From assembly GCA_024642025.1 (NCBI GenBank), contig JAHEBY010000027.1, forward strand, positions 1 through 13,404: 13,404 nucleotides of DNA. Direction: 5' to 3'. The notes below the pieces were generated by a model. That model was not told the DNA's origin. It searched no databases and saw only the letters and a list, made by a program, of their open reading frames with translations. This document shows positions 7,798-13,404 of this stretch, piece after piece (position 1 is the stretch's first letter; each line of letters starts with the position of its first letter). Made by a program: the position numbers and the translations under genes. The DNA comes from Comamonadaceae bacterium. Lineage in GTDB: Bacteria > Pseudomonadota > Gammaproteobacteria > Burkholderiales > Burkholderiaceae_C.

Positions 7798-7829
7798 AAA
7801 AAACGGGCTGCAATCGAATCTGCAGCCCG
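7798..7829 (-). terminator. Intrinsic terminator after trxA
   Basis: On the minus strand CGGGCTGCA (7829-7821) pairs perfectly with TGCAGCCCG (7812-7804) around an 8-nt loop. Six T residues (7803-7798) follow directly. It begins 26 bp past the trxA stop and separates trxA from rho transcriptionally. Confidence 0.88.
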
Positions 7830-7855
7830 CCGGGCGCTAAACGCTGTGTTTGCGA

Positions 7856-8188
7856 TCAGGCCAGTTGTTGGTCGATAAACGCGGTGAGCTGTGACTTGCT
7901 CATGGCGCCTACCTTCGTCGCGGCTAACTGACCACCCTTGAAAAGCATCAATGTCGGGATGCCACGGATGCCAAACTTGGCCGGAATATCGCGGTTTTCG
8001 TCCACATTCATCTTGGCAATCTGCAGTTTGCCCTCATACCCCGTGGCCACTTCGTCCAGGATCGGCGCAATCATCTTGCAAGGCCCGCACCATTCAGCCC
8101 AATAGTCAACCAGCACCGGTTGTTCGGATTGCAGGACGTCGGCATCGAATGACGCGTCGGATACATGTTTGATCAGCTCATTTGCCAT
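7856..8188 (-). CDS. trxA: Thioredoxin TrxA
   Basis: TrxA is a cytoplasmic dithiol-disulphide oxidoreductase that reduces target proteins and is itself recycled by thioredoxin reductase. It has 110 residues, the normal size. The active site WCGPC is at 33-37, the buried Asp is D28 (VLVDYWAEW), the proton-network lysine is K59 and the cis-proline is P78 (GIPTLMLFKGG). The ATG at 8188 has a good ribosome site (GAGGAAAA, about 6-7 nt upstream). It is divergent from the addB-like gene across 98 bp. The order trxA-rho is conserved well beyond this group and also occurs in E. coli. A strong terminator follows the gene. Confidence 0.98.
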   Translation of the reverse strand: MANELIKHVSDASFDADVLQSEQPVLVDYWAEWCGPCKMIAPILDEVATGYEGKLQIAKMNVDENRDIPAKFGIRGIPTLMLFKGGQLAATKVGAMSKSQLTAFIDQQLA

Positions 8189-8286
8189 GGCGTTTTCCTC
8201 GTTTCCTTGTTGTAGGTTGGATACAGGTACAGTGGGGAAATTGTGACAGAAAGCAAGCCCCCGTGTCCAAAAATGCCCCTTAACCC

Positions 8287-10992
8287 ATGGCTATCACTGA
8301 AATAGTGAAAAACCATCATGCCAGTCTGGACTGGGACCGGGTGATGGAGCATGTCCGCACCGAAATGGTCCAGCGCAAGTTGCATCCGGCGCAGACCGTG
8401 GTACTCGTGCCCTACGCGCAATTGATGCAGGAGGCTCGCACAGCGTGGTCCCGTGTGGTGCCTGCTACGGGGCCGGGTGGTCAGGCGGCCTTCATGCCCC
8501 GGTTTGAAACCACGATGAACTGGACGCGCAGCCTGGGTGGTTTTGAGCCGGCTGCGCATGACCTGCAGCTTGATGCGGCCCGCGACCTGCTGACTGCCGC
8601 GCACTTGTTGGAGCAAAGCGGACTCCCGCCACGTCAGAGTGCACTGGCTGCGCGATTGATGGAACAAGCCTGGAGCCTGGCAAGGCTGGCTGCGGCGGTG
8701 GCCCCCGACCGCCGCGCCGCTTGGGGTGAGCAACTGGCCGGTCTGTTGACCGAGGGCATGGCGGCGCCAGCACTCGCGCTGGAAGCCCGAATCGGGCGGA
8801 TAGCACTGGCCTGGGCCACCCATTCAAGTTACCCAACCGATAGCGTGTTCACTGCGCGGCCCGGGCTGCTGATGGTGCTACAGGGCTTTCAGGCTGAGCC
8901 CTTGCAAAGTGTTTTGCTGGAACTGTGGGCGGACAGGGCGGTCTTGCTGCCGCTGGACCGTTCGGGCCAATCGGCTGCCGCTTCGCCACAGCATACGACC
9001 CTTGGTAGTGAATCGACGGATACGTCACCTGGTTTCATGCCGCCCTATTCGCCATTGATTTCCCTGCATGCCACAGAAGACGGATCTGACGAAGCCCAAC
9101 GGGCTACCGCTTGCGTGTTGGGTCATTTGGCAGCTGGACGGGCACCAGTGGCCCTGGTCGCGCAGGACAGGGTGCTGACCCGACAAATACGTGCCTTGCT
9201 GGCCGGGCGTGGTGTCGCCCTGCGCGATGAAACCGGCTGGAAACTGTCAACCACACGCGCTGCCGCTTCATTGATGGCGCTTTTAAAAGCCTGCGCTTGG
9301 GACGCCTCCACCGATATCGTGTTGGACTGGCTGAAGGCGGCGCCTGCCTTTGCGGCAGTCGATGTCGACAGGCTCGAAGCGACCCTGCGCAAACTTGGCC
9401 TTAGAGAGTGGCGCCAGGTCTTGCGGGCAGCGCAGGCGCGCAATACCGGAGCTGCAGAGAAAACGCAAAGCCCGGACTTAGCAGCTGCGGGCGCGGCAAT
9501 ATCAAAATTGTCTCCTGATGTGGTTGCCAGCGTGCAAACGCCACTGGGCCAGCTGCAGGCTGCCCGGCCACTCGCCAGGTGGTTGCAGGACCTGCGCAGC
9601 GCACTGGCCAGTACAGGCCAATGGCCCGGCCTTGCGACGGACGCCGCAGGACAGGCCGTGCTGGATGCATTGAGCCTGCACGAAGGCGAGCAGAGCCAGT
9701 TTGACGATGTCACCCAGCGCATGAGTCTCAGCGATTTTTCCGGCTGGGTCAGCCAGACCCTTGAGGCAGCCAGCTTTTTCCCTGCGCACCCACCGGCCGA
9801 ACAAGTGGTCATCCTGCCGCTCAGCCAGTTGCTGGGTCGGCCGTTGGCTGCCGTGGTGTTCCCGGGCTGTGACGAGCAGCGGCTGCCCGCGTCACCGCAG
9901 CCATCGGATCACTGGACGCCAGCCCAGCGTCAGGCGTTTGGATTGCCCAGCCGTGACGCACTGGCCCTCTCGCAGCGAGCCGCGTGGCTATATGCGCTAA
10001 AGACACCCCATGTGGACCTGCTGTGGCGTACCAGTGATGGCGGTGAGCGCCTCATGCCCAGCATTCTGGTGCAGGAGCTGATGTTGAAGCAGCGGGCGGG
10101 GGTGCCGCCTGGCATGGACGCAATCATTGAGCCCCACCCGACGGACGCGCGCGTATTGCGTGAGGTGAGTCCGGCCACCTCGGGCATGCCCCAGCCAGAC
10201 GGGTCAGCACTGCACGTAAGCAGTCTGTCGGCCAGCGCCTATGAGCAGCTGCGAACTTGTCCCTACCGCTTTTTTGCGCTGCGCCAGTTGCGCCTTGCCG
10301 AGGACGATGAGCTGGACGTGGAGCTGGGAAAGCGTGATTTTGGTACCTGGCTGCACAGCGTGCTTCGCCACTTTCATGAAGCATTAAAAGTGGCTCCAGC
10401 CCCCGACCATCATGTTCGGGTAGCTATGCTAAATATAGCGTCCGAGAAAGCCACGCAGGAGCTTGGACTCTCCAGTGCCGAATTTTTGCCGTTTGCCGCC
10501 ACGTGGCCGCAGGTGCGCGAGGGCTACCTTGAATGGCTGGCCAAACACGAGTCGGGCGGTGTCACTTTTGATCGCGCCGAAGAAAAACTCGACATGCCCC
10601 TGGGCACCGTCACCCTCAATGGCCGTATTGACCGCATCGACCAACTGCCCGATGGCAGCAAACTGGTGATCGACTACAAAACCGAAGCCAGTGCCAAGAC
10701 CGCCCAGCGCATCAAGACGCCGCTGGAAGACACGCAGCTTGCTTTTTACGCAGCGCTTCTGGGAGACGACACACTCGGCGCAGCCTACGTGAATGTGGGT
10801 GAGAAAGACGGCACCCGCGCTTATATGCAGGACGACATCGTTGACCTGCGCGACCAGCTGGTTGAGGGTTTGATGGATGATATGGCGCGCATCGCGGCTG
10901 GAGCGCCGTTGCCGGCGTTGGGGGAGGGCATGTCTTGCGAGTATTGCGCGGCGCGGGGGCTTTGCCGCAAGGATTTTTGGGTTGCTGCTTGA
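8287..10992 (+). CDS. addB: AddB-like PD-(D/E)XK nuclease with Fe-S cysteines (double-strand break repair)
   Basis: This 901-residue protein is the likely nuclease partner of the helicase encoded next to it. The N-terminal and central parts resemble the inactive helicase-like half of AddB (HPAQTVVLVPYAQLMQEA near residue 33). No Walker A is present there, as in proteobacterial AddB. The C-terminal nuclease domain shows D782/D785 (GRIDRID), D796 and K798 (VIDYKTE), then Q-x3-YA-like TQLAFYAALLG. The four cysteines expected for a 4Fe-4S cluster are present: C658 (RTCPYRFF) and C884-x2-C887-x5-C893 (CEYCAARGLC). It is shorter than Bacillus AddB (about 1,170 residues). No clear Shine-Dalgarno precedes the ATG at 8287; an in-frame GTG at 8263 is followed by a stop. 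Residues 700-718 are encoded by a dispersed repeat. Annotation pipelines may call it only a PD-(D/E)XK nuclease family protein. Confidence 0.85.
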   Translation: MAITEIVKNHHASLDWDRVMEHVRTEMVQRKLHPAQTVVLVPYAQLMQEARTAWSRVVPATGPGGQAAFMPRFETTMNWTRSLGGFEPAAHDLQLDAARDLLTAAHLLEQSGLPPRQSALAARLMEQAWSLARLAAAVAPDRRAAWGEQLAGLLTEGMAAPALALEARIGRIALAWATHSSYPTDSVFTARPGLLMVLQGFQAEPLQSVLLELWADRAVLLPLDRSGQSAAASPQHTTLGSESTDTSPGFMPPYSPLISLHATEDGSDEAQRATACVLGHLAAGRAPVALVAQDRVLTRQIRALLAGRGVALRDETGWKLSTTRAAASLMALLKACAWDASTDIVLDWLKAAPAFAAVDVDRLEATLRKLGLREWRQVLRAAQARNTGAAEKTQSPDLAAAGAAISKLSPDVVASVQTPLGQLQAARPLARWLQDLRSALASTGQWPGLATDAAGQAVLDALSLHEGEQSQFDDVTQRMSLSDFSGWVSQTLEAASFFPAHPPAEQVVILPLSQLLGRPLAAVVFPGCDEQRLPASPQPSDHWTPAQRQAFGLPSRDALALSQRAAWLYALKTPHVDLLWRTSDGGERLMPSILVQELMLKQRAGVPPGMDAIIEPHPTDARVLREVSPATSGMPQPDGSALHVSSLSASAYEQLRTCPYRFFALRQLRLAEDDELDVELGKRDFGTWLHSVLRHFHEALKVAPAPDHHVRVAMLNIASEKATQELGLSSAEFLPFAATWPQVREGYLEWLAKHESGGVTFDRAEEKLDMPLGTVTLNGRIDRIDQLPDGSKLVIDYKTEASAKTAQRIKTPLEDTQLAFYAALLGDDTLGAAYVNVGEKDGTRAYMQDDIVDLRDQLVEGLMDDMARIAAGAPLPALGEGMSCEYCAARGLCRKDFWVAA
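10384..10440 (-). repeat. Short dispersed repeat inside addB, copy 1 (in frame)
   Basis: Read on the minus strand this stretch runs from GCTATATTTAGCATAGCT through GTCGGGGGCTGGAGCC to a T-rich end. It aligns with copy 2 inside the addA-like gene (shared TAGCT, CGGGGGCTG and T-run in the same order and spacing). I recall sequences of this build as a very abundant small repeat of Comamonadaceae genomes. It encodes residues 700-718, between the conserved LRHFHEA helix and the EFLPFAATWPQV block, so the protein appears to tolerate it as a linker. It breaks neither frame nor motif. Confidence 0.6.
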
Positions 10993-11008
10993 TGCTGCGT
11001 GCGAGTAT

Positions 11009-11170
11009 GGTTGCTTTCCCCCCCCTATCCCCCCAGCCCCCTTTCCACCCCCGCCGGGGTGGAAAGGGGGGGCCTGATTTTGCTTTTGGTGAATGCGGAC
11101 GGGGAATTTGGGGACGGTTGCTGGGGTTAGCAGGTTTTTGCGGTTTCAGGGTTCTAGTTCCGAGCGCCGG
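11009..11170 (+). repeat. Left arm of the 162-nt inverted repeat
   Basis: The arm starts GGTTGCTTTC, runs through a C-rich hairpin, then GGCCTGATTTTG, ACGGGGAATTTGGGG and GGTTGCTG, and ends TTTCAGGG followed by AGTTCCGAGCGCCGG. Aligned by eye to the reverse complement of 11217-11378 it matches along its whole length with few gaps, at roughly 70% identity, with blocks of perfect identity at the inner end. This indicates two diverged copies of one element in opposite orientation. Confidence 0.85.
11037..11070. repeat. Perfect 15-bp GC-rich hairpin in the left arm
   Basis: CCCCCTTTCCACCCC (11037-11051) and GGGGTGGAAAGGGGG (11056-11070) are perfect complements around a 4-nt loop. On the plus strand the stem is followed by GGCCTGATTTTGC, so it could slow or partly end addB transcription. 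The T-run is short and set off from the stem, so I do not call it a terminator. Confidence 0.85.
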
Positions 11171-11231
11171 GGCGACCTGCACCCGCAGCCCACGCACGCT
11201 CAATGCATCGGCTATTCCGGCGCTCGGAACT
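11156..11231. repeat. Perfect 15-bp inner inverted repeat around a 46-nt core
   Basis: AGTTCCGAGCGCCGG (11156-11170) is exactly mirrored by CCGGCGCTCGGAACT (11217-11231). These are the innermost and best-preserved parts of the two long arms. The enclosed 46 nt (11171-11216) show no internal symmetry that I can see. Confidence 0.9.
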
Positions 11232-11317
11232 GGCGCCCTGAAACGTTGCCTCCCAATCCTGCACAGCAACCTCCCCCAATTTCCCCGTCAAGCCAACGCC
11301 AACAACCAAATCAGGCC

Positions 11318-11349
11318 CCCCTCTTCCGCCCAGCGGGGCGGGAGAGGGG
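11318..11349. repeat. 14-bp GC-rich hairpin in the right arm
   Basis: CCCCTCTTCCGCCC (11318-11331) pairs with GGGCGGGAGAGGGG (11336-11349) around the loop AGCG, with a single G-T (G-U in RNA) pair. It holds the same place in the right arm as the 15-bp hairpin in the left arm. The stem differs in sequence from that one but is still paired, which suggests compensatory change preserving structure. Confidence 0.8.
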
Positions 11350-11369
11350 CGGGGGGGAATGAGTGGGGG
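11335..11369 (+). promoter_or_regulatory. G-run tract (G-quadruplex candidate) before the addA-like start
   Basis: Five G-runs of 3-7 residues (11335-11338, 11340-11342, 11346-11349, 11351-11357, 11365-11369) separated by 1-7 nt lie on the coding strand, ending 11 nt before the ATG at 11381. The last run, GGGGGA, is also the only Shine-Dalgarno-like sequence. A folded quadruplex or the overlapping hairpin could limit ribosome access; this is inferred from sequence pattern only. Confidence 0.4.
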
Positions 11370-11380
11370 AAACAAACCAG

Positions 11381-13404
11381 ATGACCGCCCCAGCCTACCG
11401 CTGTAACGGCGAAACCGTCTCGGCCGAAAACTTTTACCGCGTAGCCTGCGACCCACGCCGCAGCGTGGCGGTTGAGGCCTGTGCAGGTGCCGGCAAAACC
11501 TGGATGCTGGTGTCGCGCATCGTGCGGGCGCTGCTCGATGGCTCTGTCTCCACGGATGGCACCCCAGCCCTGCAGCCGCACGAAATCATCGCCATCACCT
11601 TCACCAAACGCGCGGCCAGCGAAATGCGTGAGCGGCTGTACAAGTGGCTCGAAGAATTTGCGCAGGCAGACGATGCGACGCTAACAGCCGAGTTGCTCAG
11701 TCGCGGCATGTCAAAGGACGAAATTGATAGCAAAAAAGGCCTTCAGCCCCCGTCGGATATACGTAGTAAGCTATCAAAACTATATCAATCGATGCTTGCC
11801 AGCGGGCGTGATGTGCAGATTCGCACCTTTCACGGCTGGTTTGCGGCGCTGCTGAAAAACGCGCCCATCGCGGTCCTGCAGCAAATGGGTTTGCCGCTCA
11901 ATTACGAGCTGCTTGAAGACGACGCACCGGCCCGCAATCTGGTGTGGCGGCGCTTTTTTGCCGCGCTGGTCGACGACGCTGGGCGCAAGGCTGATTTTGA
12001 AGCGGTGGTGTTTGCCTACGGCCGCAGCCAGACGCTCAAGGCGCTGGACGTGGCGCTGGCCAAGCGCACCGAGTTTTCATTGGCGGATGCGCAGGGCGTG
12101 GTTGACGCGTCCGTGTTGCCCTTTGCCCAGCAGTTCACCGAGTTTGGCGGACTCGAAACGCCGGAAGAGCTGCTCACCACCAACCGTTATCACCGGCAAG
12201 CCCTGCGCGACGCGGCCTTGATTTTGGGGCGCGCCAGCGCTGCAACCTATTCGGCGGCGGGCGTGGCCCTGGAGCAGGCGCTTTCATGCGGCGACCTGAA
12301 GGCAGCATTTGACGCGCTGCTCACCAAAGCGGGCACGGCGCGCAAGTTCAGCGACAAGATTGAGGGCATTGCCCAGGTGCGATCGGCGCAAGACCTGGTG
12401 CTGCGGGTTGTGGCGGCGCGCCAGCAGGCCGACGCCCACGCCTACCAGCAACGCATGGCGCGGCTCACGCGGGTGCTGGTGGCGGAATTCGCTGCCCTCA
12501 AGCGCGAGCGCGGCTGGGTTGACATGAACGATGTCGAGCGCGCCGCCCTTGTGATGCTGGGCGACCCGGTGCTCTCGGGCTGGGTGCAGCAGCGGCTCGA
12601 TGCGCGCGTCAAACACCTGCTGATTGACGAGTTTCAGGACACCAACCCGCTGCAGTGGCAGGCATTGGCATCGTGGCTGGGCAGCTATGCGGGCAGTGGT
12701 GGCGGCCAGCGGCCCAGCGTGTTTCTGGTGGGGGACCCCAAGCAGAGCATTTACCGGTTTCGGCGTGCAGAGCCTCAGGTGTTTCGCGCAGCGCAGGTCT
12801 TTGTACGCGAGGGGCTGGACGGCGACCTGCTGGAATGCGACCACACCCGGCGCAATGCCGGGCAGGTGATCGCCACCGTCAACACCGCGATGAATGGCGC
12901 GAGCCTGAATGATGGTTACCTGGGATTTCGCGATCACACGACGAGTTCAGACGAAGCTGGCGCGCTTGCCAGGCTTCCCGTGATTCCGCGAAGCGCTGGA
13001 GGCGACGGAGGTGAGGGCGAATCCGTCACCGGCTGGCGCGACAGCCTCACCGTGCCCCGCCACACACCAGAAGACAGCCTGCGCACGCTGGAGGCTCGTC
13101 AGGCTGCGCGATGGGTTCAAGCCCAGCTGGTGCAGGGCCTTGCGCCACAGGACGTCATGGTGCTGTCGCGCAAACGCGCCAGCCTGCAGCCGCTGCAGGA
13201 CGAGCTGCGGGCGCTTGCGCTGCCTGCGCAGATTGGCGAGAAAACCCCGCTAATGGACTGCATGGAGGTACAGGACGTGGTGGCCCTGCTGGATGTGCTG
13301 GTGTCGCCACAACACAATTTGTCATTGGCGCGGGTGTTGAAGTCGCCGCTGTTTGGGCTGGGTGACGAGGCCCTGGTCTCGCTGGCCCTGCTGCAACAGG
13401 AAGT
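11381..13404 (+). CDS. addA: AddA/UvrD-like superfamily 1 helicase (3' end outside window)
   Basis: This is an ATP-dependent DNA helicase, the likely motor subunit of an AddAB-type complex with the preceding gene. The frame is open for 674 codons to the window end with no stop. SF1A motifs in order are Walker A ACAGAGKT (33-40), motif Ia AITFTKRAASEM (71-82), TFHGW (149-153, the usual TxH region), Walker B LLIDEFQDTNPLQW (D416, E417), motif III LVGDPKQSIYRFRRAE (about 449-464) and motif IV region ECDHTRRNAG. The C-terminal half, including any RecB-type nuclease domain, is not visible, so AddA versus a nuclease-free UvrD-like helicase cannot be settled here. The ATG at 11381 gives MTAPAYRCNGE; an ATG at 11359 is in another frame. 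Residues 115-137 come from a dispersed repeat. A 388-bp palindrome separates it from addB. Confidence 0.85.
   Translation, partial: MTAPAYRCNGETVSAENFYRVACDPRRSVAVEACAGAGKTWMLVSRIVRALLDGSVSTDGTPALQPHEIIAITFTKRAASEMRERLYKWLEEFAQADDATLTAELLSRGMSKDEIDSKKGLQPPSDIRSKLSKLYQSMLASGRDVQIRTFHGWFAALLKNAPIAVLQQMGLPLNYELLEDDAPARNLVWRRFFAALVDDAGRKADFEAVVFAYGRSQTLKALDVALAKRTEFSLADAQGVVDASVLPFAQQFTEFGGLETPEELLTTNRYHRQALRDAALILGRASAATYSAAGVALEQALSCGDLKAAFDALLTKAGTARKFSDKIEGIAQVRSAQDLVLRVVAARQQADAHAYQQRMARLTRVLVAEFAALKRERGWVDMNDVERAALVMLGDPVLSGWVQQRLDARVKHLLIDEFQDTNPLQWQALASWLGSYAGSGGGQRPSVFLVGDPKQSIYRFRRAEPQVFRAAQVFVREGLDGDLLECDHTRRNAGQVIATVNTAMNGASLNDGYLGFRDHTTSSDEAGALARLPVIPRSAGGDGGEGESVTGWRDSLTVPRHTPEDSLRTLEARQAARWVQAQLVQGLAPQDVMVLSRKRASLQPLQDELRALALPAQIGEKTPLMDCMEVQDVVALLDVLVSPQHNLSLARVLKSPLFGLGDEALVSLALLQQE
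11723..11789 (-). repeat. Short dispersed repeat inside the addA-like gene, copy 2 (in frame)
   Basis: Its 67 bp have outer arms ATTGATA/TATCAAT (11723-11729 and 11783-11789) and an inner pair GATAGC/GCTATC (11726-11731 and 11770-11775). The minus strand holds TTTTGATAGCTTACTACG and then GACGGGGGCTGAAGGCC and a T-run, the same layout as copy 1 in addB. It encodes about residues 115-137 (rich in Ser, Lys and Leu), between motif Ia and the TFHGW motif, a place where helicase subdomains vary. The A/T-rich codons differ from the GC-rich gene around it, as expected for an insertion. Confidence 0.65.

Larger units (their letters stand above)
11217..11378 (-). repeat. Right arm of the 162-nt inverted repeat
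   Basis: Read on the minus strand it begins GGTTTGTTTCCCCC and ends TTTCAGGGCGCC then AGTTCCGAGCGCCGG, the same order of blocks and the same length as the left arm. The outer end stops two bases before the ATG of the addA-like gene, so this copy forms that gene's immediate leader. Confidence 0.85.
10993..11380. other. Non-coding addB-addA gap filled by a large imperfect palindrome
   Basis: This is the only stretch over 300 bases without a gene. It consists of a 16-nt lead, a 162-nt left arm (11009-11170), a 46-nt core (11171-11216), a 162-nt right arm (11217-11378) and two bases before the addA-like ATG. Open frames crossing it encode low-complexity Pro/Gly/Arg-rich strings and no recognisable protein. 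The core shows no feature I recognise. Confidence 0.85.

Noticed and set aside
11037..11085. Intrinsic terminator after addB
   Set aside because: The 15-bp stem is strong, but the T-run is only four and separated from the stem by seven bases, and the sequence is explained as part of the inverted-repeat arm. Partial termination remains possible.
10935..11384. 149-codon plus-strand frame across the palindrome (and 10712-11269 minus, 11154-11456 minus)
   Set aside because: These cross the end of addB and the inverted repeat. Their products are Pro/Gly/Arg-rich low complexity generated by the G/C tracts and hairpins.
1..13404. CRISPR arrays, tRNA or rRNA genes, intact insertion sequences, phage genes
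   Set aside because: I saw no regularly spaced direct repeats, cloverleaf-like sequences, transposase or phage frames on either strand.

Overview
The window looks like a chromosomal segment of a betaproteobacterium of the order Burkholderiales, most likely a Comamonadaceae member close to Rhodoferax or Polaromonas. The reasons are the gene order (pst-phoU-phoB-phoR in one run, trxA-rho-rpmE2, an AddAB-type helicase-nuclease pair) and short dispersed repeats of a type I recall from that family. The genus is inferred; no database was consulted.

Positions 1-4230 (plus strand) carry the end of a phosphate-uptake and phosphate-sensing operon: the 3' part of pstA (permease), pstB (ATPase), phoU (signalling adaptor), phoB (response regulator) and phoR (sensor kinase). 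The genes are tightly packed, and phoU and phoB share an ATGA stop/start. PstA and PstB import phosphate. PhoU links transporter state to PhoR, and PhoR phosphorylates PhoB, which controls the Pho regulon.

Positions 4200-8188 (minus strand) carry trxA (thioredoxin), rho (transcription terminator factor), rpmE2 (ribosomal protein bL31 type B) and a large polytopic membrane protein resembling GT-C/ArnT-like glycosyltransferases. Intrinsic terminators follow trxA and rpmE2, and rpmE2 appears to have its own promoter with a perfect TATAAT. The membrane-protein gene converges on phoR, and the two coding ends overlap by 31 bp.

Positions 8287-13404 (plus strand) hold an AddB-like PD-(D/E)XK nuclease with an iron-sulphur cysteine set, then an AddA/UvrD-like helicase that runs off the window. 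Together they would process double-strand DNA ends for recombination, in place of RecBCD. Between them lies a 388-bp non-coding stretch that is almost entirely a large imperfect inverted repeat: two 162-nt arms around a 46-nt core, each arm carrying its own GC-rich hairpin. The right arm supplies a G-run tract and probably the ribosome-binding site of the addA-like gene. Both add genes also contain an in-frame copy of one short dispersed repeat, read as protein. This repeat-laden addB-addA junction is the most unusual part of the window; the rest is conserved housekeeping content.
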